64,000 bases of DNA from Psychrobacter sp. 28M-43 (GTDB lineage: Bacteria; Pseudomonadota; Gammaproteobacteria; Pseudomonadales; Moraxellaceae), in contig NZ_CP061739.1 of the NCBI RefSeq assembly GCF_014770435.1, forward strand, positions 2,604,001-2,668,000. Reading direction: 5' to 3'. Within the stretch, counting starts at the first letter, position 1. Each line of letters starts with the position of its first letter. Shown piece by piece: positions 54,679-62,818 of this stretch. The position numbers and the translations under genes were made by a program. A model generated the notes under the pieces. The model had not been told where the DNA came from and searched no databases. It saw only the letters and a list, made by a program, of their open reading frames with translations.

Positions 54679-55467
54679 TTATTTGTGTTGACCACGAATG
54701 TATTCTTTAACCCACGCTTTGCCTTGATCACGGTATAAAATCAGCGTGTTGGTACGATAAATCGCTAATGTCGCAACCAGTAAATAGCTGCCAATAATCA
54801 TCAGTAGCAAAGGCATCCACATATCTGCCGACATCTTCGGCGCGGCTGTCAAACTAAAGGTCGCGCCTTGATGCAAGGTATTCCACCACTCTACTGAGTA
54901 CTTGATAATAGGTAGGTTCACTGCACCCACAATAGATAAAATAGCGGCCGCTTTACCGCGATTGGCCGTATGCTCAAAAGCAGCAAACAGTGCCATCACG
55001 CCCGCGTATAGAAACGCTAATATCAACATTGACGTAAGGCGTGCGTCCCATACCCAGTAAGTACCCCATGTTGGCTTTGCCCAGATAGAGCCGGTAAGCA
55101 AACTAATGACACATAGCAAAAAGCCCATTGGGGCAAGTGCCTGCGCGACCAAACTGGCCGTCTTAATCTTCCATACCAAATAGATCACCCCCAAGACTGC
55201 GAGAGAAAAATAGATAGAAATGGCAAGACTGGCCGCTGGAACATGGATAAAGATAATGCGATAGCTATTGCCCTGAAGATAATCAGGCGGCGCAAAAGCG
55301 AGGCCCCATACGCTACCAATGAGCAAACAGAGACTGGCCAATATCGCTAACCACTTAACCCAAGGGCTAAAGATACGAAAAAACTGCTTGGTACCCACAG
55401 TGGTCAAGAAACCCTGCCAAATGCGCTGCCACAAGCTAGGGGATGAGACGTTATTCAGGTTGGGCAT
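54679..55467 (-). CDS. ccmC: Heme handling protein CcmC
   Basis: Inner-membrane protein of 262 residues with six membrane segments that loads heme onto CcmE. The tryptophan-rich WWD-type motif appears as WGTYWVWDARLTSMLILAF near residue 130. The flanking histidines lie in FIHVPAASLAISIYF near 75 and VEWWNTLHQGATFSL near 190. An N-terminal extension of about 20 residues (MPNLNNVSSPSLWQRIWQGF) precedes the usual start. It is separated from ccmB by 286 bp that contain degenerate repeats. Confidence 0.95.
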   Translation of the reverse strand: MPNLNNVSSPSLWQRIWQGFLTTVGTKQFFRIFSPWVKWLAILASLCLLIGSVWGLAFAPPDYLQGNSYRIIFIHVPAASLAISIYFSLAVLGVIYLVWKIKTASLVAQALAPMGFLLCVISLLTGSIWAKPTWGTYWVWDARLTSMLILAFLYAGVMALFAAFEHTANRGKAAAILSIVGAVNLPIIKYSVEWWNTLHQGATFSLTAAPKMSADMWMPLLLMIIGSYLLVATLAIYRTNTLILYRDQGKAWVKEYIRGQHK

Positions 55468-55649
55468 GGGAAGAAACCTATTACACAGCTTACTGGCTAT
55501 AAATGATGCGGTCTACCAAAGCACCACTATCAACTCACCTGCTGGCGTTAAACACTGGATAGAATCTACAAAGAGCTGTTTACGTATTCAATTGACTATT
55601 ATAGCAAAATTGCCAGTTTTCACCACGATGTTAATACATGTGATGCAGA

Positions 55650-55736
55650 TAACTAAATTTCGATGACTGGATTTAGATGGCCAGGTTTAGATAACTGGGT
55701 TTAGTTAATCAAATTTCGACAACTGGACTTTAGGAT
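55650..55736. repeat. Degenerate 14-bp repeats downstream of ccmB
   Basis: Read on the minus strand, CTAAA-TCCAGTTGTCG, CTAAACCCAGTTAT, CTAAACCTGGCCAT and CTAAATCCAGTCATCG follow each other, and the two outer copies are each extended by AAATTT(A/G). They begin about 18 bp after the ccmB stop and lie upstream of ccmC. Confidence 0.6.
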
Positions 55737-55753
55737 TGCAACAAGCAAATCGT

Positions 55754-56500
55754 TTAATTAAGCCATGACATTTTTAAAGTTGTAGCAATCACCCATGGCA
55801 TAACTAGGACAGAAACAATACTTCCTGCTAGTAATAAGGCTAGAATAGGCAAACCGTTCAGCCCAGAGGCAAATAAATCAACCGCACCTGTAGCAAAAAT
55901 CAATACTGGCAACTGCATCGGTAAAGCAATCAAAGGCACCAATACTGCCCCATTCTTTAACGATAGCGTCAAGCTACTGGCAATCGCGGATAGCATTAGG
56001 AGCATTGGGCTACCTGTCACGATAGAAGCCATTAATATCCACGCTTCAAACCAACTAAGCTGAAATAAAGGCACGGCAAGCAAGCTAAGCGCTGCCACAA
56101 TACCACTGCTAAAAATCCAATGAATGACCAGTCTAATCAGCACCCATAGCGGTAGTGACGCTTTGGCCACGACCAATTGCGCAAGCGTACCATTATCAAG
56201 CGCAGGCTTGAATAATCCATCAACGCCCATTACCAATGACAGCAACGCAGCAATCCACACTGCTGATACGCCCAGACGCTGCAATAGCGCAGGCTCACTA
56301 CCGACTGCCAGCGGAAACAAAGTAATAATCACTAAGAACAATACTAATGGATACAACCATTGCACCGCTCCTTGCTGCTTGACTTGCCATTCGCGCCGCC
56401 ATAGCTGCAGGAAGCCAATACTGCGAGGCACTGCGACAATAGCATTTGGACTTTTATTCATGGCTGCTACTGACCCTACTTGTATTGGACTGTCTGTCAT
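55754..56500 (-). CDS. ccmB: Heme exporter membrane subunit CcmB
   Basis: Integral membrane subunit of the CcmAB ABC complex, 248 residues with six membrane segments. Recognisable blocks are LWRREWQVKQQGAVQWLYPLVLFLVIITLFPLAVG, ALLSLVMGVDGLFKPALDNGTLAQLVVAKAS (the conserved D-GTLEQL-type segment) and MLSAIASSLTLSLKNGAVLVPLIALPMQLPVLIFA. A longer frame reaches 56539, but ATG 56500 has AAGGT six bases upstream. It starts about 45 bp after ccmA ends. Confidence 0.92.
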   Translation of the reverse strand: MTDSPIQVGSVAAMNKSPNAIVAVPRSIGFLQLWRREWQVKQQGAVQWLYPLVLFLVIITLFPLAVGSEPALLQRLGVSAVWIAALLSLVMGVDGLFKPALDNGTLAQLVVAKASLPLWVLIRLVIHWIFSSGIVAALSLLAVPLFQLSWFEAWILMASIVTGSPMLLMLSAIASSLTLSLKNGAVLVPLIALPMQLPVLIFATGAVDLFASGLNGLPILALLLAGSIVSVLVMPWVIATTLKMSWLN

Positions 56501-56545
56501 TATTTGACCTTGCACATATATTAATGGTACTGATATCAATCAAAC

Positions 56546-57175
56546 TTATACCATGTAATCTGACAAATCGAGCACTTGATTGGCGACACCGACTGTTTGA
56601 TGGCTGGTCATTAGTATCGACCCGCCAGCCTGTGCAAAATCGCATAACCGCGCTTCCATACGTGCCACCATATCGACATCTAGCGCAGTGAAAGGCTCAT
56701 CAAGTAACCAGAGCGGTGTCACATCAGGAGTTAGTAGGTACAATCGCGCCAACGTGATGCGCCGCGTTTGCCCAGCGGACAGATGACTTGAGCTGATCGT
56801 TTCAAACCCTTGTAGCCCAACCCATGTGAGTGCATCGTCAATATCAGCAGCGCTTGGCGTGATGCCATATAAGTTCAGTAGAAACGTCAGGTTTTGTGCC
56901 ACTGTCAGATTCGGATGAATGCCTAACTTGTGCGAGACATATAAAGGCTGGATGGGCAGGCACGATTGTCCTTGATAAGTAACTTCACCTGACAAAACAG
57001 GTAACAATCCAGCCAACTGCATGAGTAACGTGGTCTTTCCCGTCCCATTTGCCCCGATTAGATGGCAAATACTACCTGCAGATAGCTGCAACGCAACTCC
57101 TTCGCACAGCGGTATCTCACCGCGCTGAACCGTCAGCTCCTCAAGTGCAAGTAAAAGCGTATCCAAAACCGTCAT
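56546..57175 (-). CDS. ccmA: Heme exporter ATP-binding subunit CcmA
   Basis: ABC ATPase of 209 residues. Walker A GANGTGKTTLLMQL lies near residue 38, the signature SAGQTRRITLARL near 131 and Walker B PLWLLDEPFTALD near 152, with the H-loop in ILMTSHQTVG near 189. It powers release of holo-CcmE. First gene of the ccmABCDE cluster. ATG 57175, five bases after GAGG, is preferred over the TTG in front of it. Confidence 0.93.
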   Translation of the reverse strand: MTVLDTLLLALEELTVQRGEIPLCEGVALQLSAGSICHLIGANGTGKTTLLMQLAGLLPVLSGEVTYQGQSCLPIQPLYVSHKLGIHPNLTVAQNLTFLLNLYGITPSAADIDDALTWVGLQGFETISSSHLSAGQTRRITLARLYLLTPDVTPLWLLDEPFTALDVDMVARMEARLCDFAQAGGSILMTSHQTVGVANQVLDLSDYMV

Positions 57176-57296
57176 CAAAACCTCTGGTTATTTATCAAGC
57201 AGCAATCAATATTCATCACAAACAAAGGCAATGTTCGTGGCATAATACCCTATGCTCGCTACAAACACACAGTATAACAAATTGTCGATTACTCTG

Positions 57297-57355
57297 ACTT
57301 CAAAAAGTACAACCTCAAAAAATTACGACTTTAAAATATGACTTTAAAACCTATG
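57297..57355. repeat. Degenerate tandem repeat overlapping the start of the next gene
   Basis: ACTTCAAAAAGTACAA and CCTCAAAAAATTACGA (period 16), then CTTTAAAATATGA and CTTTAAAACCTATG. The predicted start codon at 57338 lies inside the array. Confidence 0.45.
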
Positions 57356-58447
57356 CCGACTTCACCAGATAGCCAAAAACCTAATACTGCTGCAGAGACT
57401 AAAAATGACAACGCAGACACTAACTTGTCAAAAGAGCCATCAGCCAGCCGTTTGACAGTAGATAGCTTGATTGAAGCTCAAGTTAACTTTATGCAGCAGT
57501 GGTTGCACAATCAAGCTGAGCCACTAGCGATGGAAGGTTGGCAATGGTTTGGTGCGCAGCCTTTAAGCAAATATATTACCTGTGACCATTTACAGCAGCT
57601 GATGAAAGACTGGCTGTTAAATCAGCAGATGACTGAGGTGATGCGTACCGATATCCGTGATATTTTGCACACCATTATTTATCACCCAGTCAATGACAAC
57701 GTGCCTTTGTCTGAGCTGGTCGATGATGCCCAAGTTGAAACGCTGGCCAACTATATCGGTAGCCATGAGCAGCAGCGCAACATATTGATTCATACGCTGG
57801 TCGGTAACGAAACCTTTGCAGATTTATTGACCCAAACACTCTATCACGCTATCAACGACTTTATGGAAAGCACGCTTGATAAAGCAGGTGGCGTTGGTAA
57901 ATTGATGAAGCTTGGGCGTAGCTCTTTCGAAAAGGCGACCAACAGAAACCTCGATGAAAAACTGCAAACCTACTTGCATCGCAATATCAAAGATTTGACG
58001 CGCAAAGCCGAAGCCAATGCCCAAGAACACTTATCAAATGAAGAAGTGGCACGCCTGATGGTAATGGGCTGGGATCGCATCAAAGACCAACCGATTAGCG
58101 AGCTACAAACCTACTTAAGCGATGAGCCTGATAATAGTAGCATTGACCATATCGAAGCCAGTATCCAACAAAGCTACAACCGCCTGCGACTGTCACCATA
58201 TCTGCACAGCTTAGTTTCGGCAAGCATCGACACTTGGTATGCCAATCATCAGTCTGACACGATGGCGACCATCGCAGCGAGTTTGCACATTGACGAAGCG
58301 GCCATGAAACAGTGTAGCACTACACTACTGCCTATCGTGTATGATGCTCTTGAGACGCCTTGGTTGACGGCTCATATTCGTGAAATGCTAGCAGCGTTCT
58401 ATGCACAGCCTGCTATCAAAGAAGGTTTGGCATTCACTCACGATTAA
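57338..58447 (+). CDS. Conserved protein of unknown function
   Basis: Protein of 369 residues I do not recognise. A polar N-terminus (about 1-40) is followed by an almost entirely helical, soluble sequence with no membrane segment. It contains an apparent internal repeat: MEGWQWFGAQPLSKYITCDHLQQL near residue 70 resembles VMGWDRIKDQPISELQTYLSDE near 243. KAGGVGKLMKLGRSSFEKATNRNLDEKLQTYL lies in the middle. No ribosome site is obvious; ATG 57353 is an alternative start. The next gene follows after 30 bp, so the two are probably co-transcribed. Confidence 0.7.
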   Translation: MTLKPMPTSPDSQKPNTAAETKNDNADTNLSKEPSASRLTVDSLIEAQVNFMQQWLHNQAEPLAMEGWQWFGAQPLSKYITCDHLQQLMKDWLLNQQMTEVMRTDIRDILHTIIYHPVNDNVPLSELVDDAQVETLANYIGSHEQQRNILIHTLVGNETFADLLTQTLYHAINDFMESTLDKAGGVGKLMKLGRSSFEKATNRNLDEKLQTYLHRNIKDLTRKAEANAQEHLSNEEVARLMVMGWDRIKDQPISELQTYLSDEPDNSSIDHIEASIQQSYNRLRLSPYLHSLVSASIDTWYANHQSDTMATIAASLHIDEAAMKQCSTTLLPIVYDALETPWLTAHIREMLAAFYAQPAIKEGLAFTHD

Positions 58448-58477
58448 TTTATAACCCTTACTTGTCAGCATACTATT

Positions 58478-59305
58478 ATGAGTCAACGCAATAAACTCAG
58501 CTTGTGGCAAAAAATCAAACGGTTACTGACTGCTTCCGCACCGCAGTCAGTCGTCGATGCTGCAAGCGAGCAAGGGCGTGCATCACTTGCTGACAGCGAG
58601 ATTAATAATACAAAAAATATATCGGCTGATATCTCTCTTGAATTAGAGGCGAATCAAGGCAGCGAACAGGATAACCCTCAATCACAAGCGCAAGCACAAG
58701 CGCAAACAAATACATCTCAACTCAAAACCGATAACTTAAAAACCGATAGCGCAAATACAGAACCTCAAAACCAAAGTGACACGCCTATCGTCGACTGCTT
58801 AAAGCAATACTTCAATGACAAACAATGGCACTACACGCATTATCGACCCAAAACCAACGACAGCCAAAAATCGCATCATTTATCCTTGAGAATGCGTCAT
58901 AAGCAAATAAACTGTGGCTATCTGTTTCGGGTGCAAGAAAAAAACAAACTATTAGCCATCTACGGCATCTTGCCATTTTTGATACCAGAAACTCATCAAA
59001 GTGCCGCGATGCTACTCATCACCCAAATCAACTATGACATGCTAGTCGGTAATCTAGAGATGGATGTCAACGATGGTGAGATACGCTACAAAAATGCTAT
59101 CGATGTCGAAGCAGTCGGTATAGATAATGAGATTATTGAGCATTTACTACAAAGCGTGGTTGCGATGACTACGGTCGCCAACGAGCTTTTTGGCAACTTG
59201 GTTAATAATCAAGACCCTGCCGAAGACATGCAAACGCTACTTGTCGAGCTACGTCAACAGTCAGACGCGCGGACATTCTTTTTACCGACTCAGTTTGTTC
59301 AATAG
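58478..59305 (+). CDS. YbjN-domain-like protein with a low-complexity N-terminus
   Basis: Protein of 275 residues. The first 105 are polar and repetitive (including QSQAQAQAQAQTNTSQ and the doubled LKTDN/LKTDS). The rest, from PIVDCLKQYFNDKQWHYTHY through YLFRVQEKNKLLAIYGILPF, AAMLLITQINYDMLVGNLEMDVNDGEIRYKNAID and IIEHLLQSVVAMTTVANELF, has the order of strands and helices seen in YbjN-type domains. These resemble type III secretion chaperone folds and have no defined function. The gene's final 18 bp belong to a 34-bp tandem repeat. Confidence 0.65.
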   Translation: MSQRNKLSLWQKIKRLLTASAPQSVVDAASEQGRASLADSEINNTKNISADISLELEANQGSEQDNPQSQAQAQAQTNTSQLKTDNLKTDSANTEPQNQSDTPIVDCLKQYFNDKQWHYTHYRPKTNDSQKSHHLSLRMRHKQINCGYLFRVQEKNKLLAIYGILPFLIPETHQSAAMLLITQINYDMLVGNLEMDVNDGEIRYKNAIDVEAVGIDNEIIEHLLQSVVAMTTVANELFGNLVNNQDPAEDMQTLLVELRQQSDARTFFLPTQFVQ

Positions 59306-59355
59306 TTCAGTCCGTTCGATAACTCAGTTTGTTCAATAGTTCAGTTCATTCGATG
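59288..59355. repeat. 34-bp tandem duplication across the stop codon of the YbjN-like gene
   Basis: The unit at 59288-59321 recurs at 59322-59355 with about three mismatches. The first copy contains the last codons and the TAG stop, so the second copy is a duplicated gene end. Confidence 0.85.
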
Positions 59356-59450
59356 AACTGGTTTTTCAATCAAGCCATAATCTACGATAGCTGATACTTA
59401 TCCCTTTATTCTTCTATCCAAAAAACCATCAATACTAAGCTAGAAATCTT

Positions 59451-60365
59451 ATGCTAAAAATTGCCTACTCTGACGTCTTTCGCTATTCCGTACCAGAAAA
59501 GCACCGCTTCCCCATGCAAAAGTACATTATGATTCCTGAGCGTCTACTGGCAGAAGGCACTATCAGCCAAGATAACTTCTTTGCCCCTGCTCGCTTGAGT
59601 GAAGATGAGATTTTGACCACGCATACCGCAGAGTACTGGTATCAGCTTAAAACCCAAACACTGCCGCGCAAGGCTGCTCGTGCTATCGGATTTGAGATGA
59701 CGCCGCAGTTGGTAGAGCGCGGTCGTTATATTGCTCATGCAACGTATGAGTGCGCGCTATATGCTCAGCAATATGGCGTGGCTATGAATGTTGCAGGCGG
59801 CACCCATCACTCTTTTGCTGGTCATGGAGAAGGGTTTTGCGTATTTAATGATGTTTGTATCGCTAGCAACTTACTATTAAATCGTGGACAGGCAAAGAAA
59901 ATCTTAGTTATCGATTTGGATGTTCATCAAGGCAATGGCAACGCCAGTATCATGGCAGATGAGCCACGCGTTTTTGTCTTTAGCATGCATGGTGCAAAGA
60001 ACTACCCGTTTCGTAAGCAAGTATCAGACTTAGATATTGAGCTAGACAATGATACCGGTGATGCTGAGTATTTACAGATACTAGAAGATACGCTGCCACG
60101 CTTAATCGCTGAAGTTGCGCCAGATATGGTTTTTTATCAGTCTGCTGTCGACGTGCTCGCTACCGATAAGCTCGGCAAACTTGGTTTGACACAAGCAGGA
60201 TGCAAGGCGCGTGATGAATATGTTCTGCAGCAAGCAAAAGCCGCCAATACCCCTGTCGCTATCGTGATGGGTGGCGGCTACTCAGAAGATATCGAAGATG
60301 TGGTCGAAGCGCACTGCAATACCTTTCGTTTGGCACAGCAGATATTTTTTGAGGAATTGGTCTAA
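59451..60365 (+). CDS. Histone deacetylase-family (class I/II-like) hydrolase
   Basis: Zinc-dependent deacetylase-like protein of 304 residues. Catalytic elements are visible: AGGTHHSFAGHGEGFCVFND (His-His near residue 118), VIDLDVHQGNGNASIM (zinc-binding Asp and His near 155-157), VFSMHGAKNYPF and YQSAVDVLATDKLGKLGLT (the second Asp), with VMGGGYSED supplying the tyrosine region. Bacterial members act on acetylated polyamines, acetoin-related or unknown substrates rather than histones. No ribosome site is evident before ATG 59451. It appears to be an independent unit. Confidence 0.9.
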   Translation: MLKIAYSDVFRYSVPEKHRFPMQKYIMIPERLLAEGTISQDNFFAPARLSEDEILTTHTAEYWYQLKTQTLPRKAARAIGFEMTPQLVERGRYIAHATYECALYAQQYGVAMNVAGGTHHSFAGHGEGFCVFNDVCIASNLLLNRGQAKKILVIDLDVHQGNGNASIMADEPRVFVFSMHGAKNYPFRKQVSDLDIELDNDTGDAEYLQILEDTLPRLIAEVAPDMVFYQSAVDVLATDKLGKLGLTQAGCKARDEYVLQQAKAANTPVAIVMGGGYSEDIEDVVEAHCNTFRLAQQIFFEELV

Positions 60366-60423
60366 TAAAATATTGCTGAAAGGTGGAGACGATTCCAGAG
60401 TTGGAATGGCTCATACACCCTAG

Positions 60424-61206
60424 CTATAACAATGCCGTAATGCCTTGCCAGCCAACGCGTATTCCAAGCACGATTAAGATTAATAAAATAAGCTGACGAA
60501 AACGCGCTTGCGGTAAATAGCGACGCAAACGGATTCCAACCAAAAGAGTCACTATAGACAGTACACTCAAAAAAGTAATCAGCTGCCACTCACCACTGCT
60601 CAGTGCCATGATAGGCTCACGCAACACGATAATTTGAGCAATCTTTCCTAAGAAATAGCACATGTTACCGACTTTGGCGATGGTGTTTTTATCGTCACTA
60701 GCAGACAATAAATACATCATCAGGATAGTCGACATCGCATTGGTCGAGCCCCCGATGACGCCTGCACCAAAGCCAACGGCAATCAACATAGGCTTGGTGT
60801 TTGGTAGACGGATTTGTTTGCCGAGTAAACTACTCACAACGTAGAAGGCAATGACCGCGGCCAACAATAAGAGGATATAAGCGCTATCAACCCATAGCAA
60901 TAGTTTCGCACCTAAAATGCTACCTAGTAAGCTAGTAAGCGCAAGCAACCAATAGCGTCTGCCATAGTAGATAAAGTTTTGCCAAATGGTGCGTTCACCG
61001 CCTACTAGCCACGTCATCACATTAACGACTAGCGAGGGGAAAATCACTAACACAATGGCGTGTTGCAATGGGTACATACTAGCAAGAGCAGTGGTCGTCA
61101 CTAGCGTTGCCCCAAGTCCGCTAATACCATGCAGCAGTGAGGCAAGCGCAAAAATGACCGTCAGCACTAGCATCTGAGTGCTATCGTTACCAGCTATATT
61201 CATCAT
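60424..61206 (-). CDS. Sulfite exporter TauE/SafE family protein
   Basis: Integral membrane protein of about 260 residues with seven or eight hydrophobic segments. The paired family motifs are present: FALASLLHGISGLGATLVTTTALASMYPLQHAI near the N-terminus and LIAVGFGAGVIGGSTNAMSTILMMYLLS in the second half. Members export sulfite, sulfoacetate or other anions; the substrate here is unknown. ATG 61206 or 61203, or GTG 61215, may be the start. It converges on the deacetylase-like gene. Confidence 0.85.
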   Translation of the reverse strand: MMNIAGNDSTQMLVLTVIFALASLLHGISGLGATLVTTTALASMYPLQHAIVLVIFPSLVVNVMTWLVGGERTIWQNFIYYGRRYWLLALTSLLGSILGAKLLLWVDSAYILLLLAAVIAFYVVSSLLGKQIRLPNTKPMLIAVGFGAGVIGGSTNAMSTILMMYLLSASDDKNTIAKVGNMCYFLGKIAQIIVLREPIMALSSGEWQLITFLSVLSIVTLLVGIRLRRYLPQARFRQLILLILIVLGIRVGWQGITALL

Positions 61207-61220
61207 ATCGGTCACACCGT

Positions 61221-61284
61221 TTTAGGCTTAGCGTCTGTATCTACACACTATCTACATGCTAGCTATCAGATTTAGCGCCTGTAG
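61221..61284. repeat. Imperfect direct repeat between coaBC and the TauE/SafE gene
   Basis: TTAGCGTCTGTATCTA near 61226 recurs as TTAGCGCCTGTAGCTCTA near 61271 in the 80-bp gap after the coaBC stop. Confidence 0.4.
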
Positions 61285-61286
61285 CT

Positions 61287-62690
61287 CTAACTATCTTTAC
61301 GTTGACCAATTGCTTGACCGATGATGCTAGCTAGTTGCTCAGCAATTTTATCTTTACTGGTCTTCTCAAGTGTTACCGCGTCACGCTCATAGCGCTCAGA
61401 GAAAAACACCTGCATCGCATTGTCATCACTAGCAAAACCAATATCTGCACGTGAGACATCATTGCAAGCAATCATATCCAAATCTTTTGCGACCAATTTA
61501 CCACGGGCATAACGCTCGACATCTTGCGTTTCTGCTGCAAAGCCAACGACAAATAGCTCTGGATGTGCAAGAGAAATCGTCGCTAGAATATCAGGGTTTT
61601 TAACCAGACTGAGCGTCATGGCATCTTGTGTCTTTTTAATTTTTTGCGGTGCGGCTTCTTCCGTACGATAATCTGCCACGGCGGCGGTCGCAATAAAGAT
61701 ATCTGCTTTCATAAATTGGTTGTCATCATAAGACTGTAGCGAGTCATTATTGTCATTATGGTCGCTTACATCATCATCACCGCAACCACAGTCGCCATGA
61801 TGGTGTTCGTGAGTATGGGAATGACTATGATCGTGCTCATGATAATGGTCATGCTCATCTTCAAGGACAAATTGAAGCTCGCTATGCGTACCTTCCACAC
61901 ATTGCTGCGCGGCTACCAGCATATCTTCGGCAGACAGCACATCGATTCGTGTGACATTAAGCGGCGTGGGCAATGCCACTTTACCACCAGCGATTAAGAC
62001 AACGTCTGCACCAGCAGCCACGCAGGCACGTGCCAATGCAAAGCCCATTTTTCCTGAAGAGTGATTAGACAAATAACGCACAGGGTCAATCGCTTCTACC
62101 GTTGGACCTGCGGTAATGACCACTCTTTTGCCTGCCAGCAATTGCGGCGTCGTATTCATCGCTATGAATAGTAACACCTCATCTAATAATTGCTCAGGCT
62201 CAGGCAATCGCCCTGCTCCGACATCACCGCACGCTTGCTCACCACTAGCTGGCTGGATAATTTGATAATTCATATCACGCAATGTTTGCACGTTTAGGTT
62301 GACTGCTGGATGCGCCCACATCTGCTGATTCATGGCAGGAGCAATAATAACGGGCGCTGTAGTGGCAAGGCACACTGTGGTCAATAGATCATCAGCCATA
62401 CCCATGGCCAGACGCGCAAGCGTGTTGGCTGAAGCAGGTGCAATCACGATTAAGTCGGCCCACTTAGCCAGCTCAATATGTCCCATGCCTGCCTCGGCTT
62501 GCTCGTCGAGTAACGAGACATGCACTTCGTTACCCGTCAACGCTTGTAGCGTCAGCGGTGTGATAAATGCTTGTGCGCCTGTCGTCATGATAACGCGCAC
62601 ATCAAAGCCTGCCTTGACTAACAAGCGGGCAAATATAGCAGATTTATAAGCGGCAATACCGCCAGTAATAGCAAGCACAATATTGGACAT
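61287..62690 (-). CDS. coaBC: Bifunctional CoaBC with a His-rich insertion
   Basis: Phosphopantothenoylcysteine synthetase/decarboxylase of coenzyme A synthesis, 467 residues against about 400-410 usually. The CoaC flavoprotein domain (ITGGIAAYKSAIFARLL; APAMNQQMWAHPAV with the active-site region near 118; EQACGDVGAGRLPEP near 160) is followed by CoaB (KRVVITAGPTVEAIDPVRYLSNHSSGKMGFALA near 190, IATAAVADYRTEE near 340, VVGFAAETQDV). Between residues about 272 and 328 sits an insert with 11 histidines in about 20 residues (such as HEHDHSHSHTHEHHHGD), then CGCG and Asp/Asn-rich sequence. The catalytic parts look intact. Divergent from radC. Confidence 0.93.
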   Translation of the reverse strand: MSNIVLAITGGIAAYKSAIFARLLVKAGFDVRVIMTTGAQAFITPLTLQALTGNEVHVSLLDEQAEAGMGHIELAKWADLIVIAPASANTLARLAMGMADDLLTTVCLATTAPVIIAPAMNQQMWAHPAVNLNVQTLRDMNYQIIQPASGEQACGDVGAGRLPEPEQLLDEVLLFIAMNTTPQLLAGKRVVITAGPTVEAIDPVRYLSNHSSGKMGFALARACVAAGADVVLIAGGKVALPTPLNVTRIDVLSAEDMLVAAQQCVEGTHSELQFVLEDEHDHYHEHDHSHSHTHEHHHGDCGCGDDDVSDHNDNNDSLQSYDDNQFMKADIFIATAAVADYRTEEAAPQKIKKTQDAMTLSLVKNPDILATISLAHPELFVVGFAAETQDVERYARGKLVAKDLDMIACNDVSRADIGFASDDNAMQVFFSERYERDAVTLEKTSKDKIAEQLASIIGQAIGQRKDS

Positions 62691-62818
62691 AAGCGTGGCA
62701 TCAACAAAAAAGTGAAAAGATAAAATTGCGCTTATAGTAACAATTATGAGATAAATTGGGTAAGATTTTCCGTATCTATCTCAGATAACGAGTATCAACC
62801 CATTTTCAAGGAGTGACA

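Noticed and set aside
61790..61850. CAT/ATG-rich repetitive DNA in coaBC, read first as a possible microsatellite or frameshift
   Set aside because: The frame is continuous and both enzyme halves are intact, so it is reported as an in-frame His-rich insertion.
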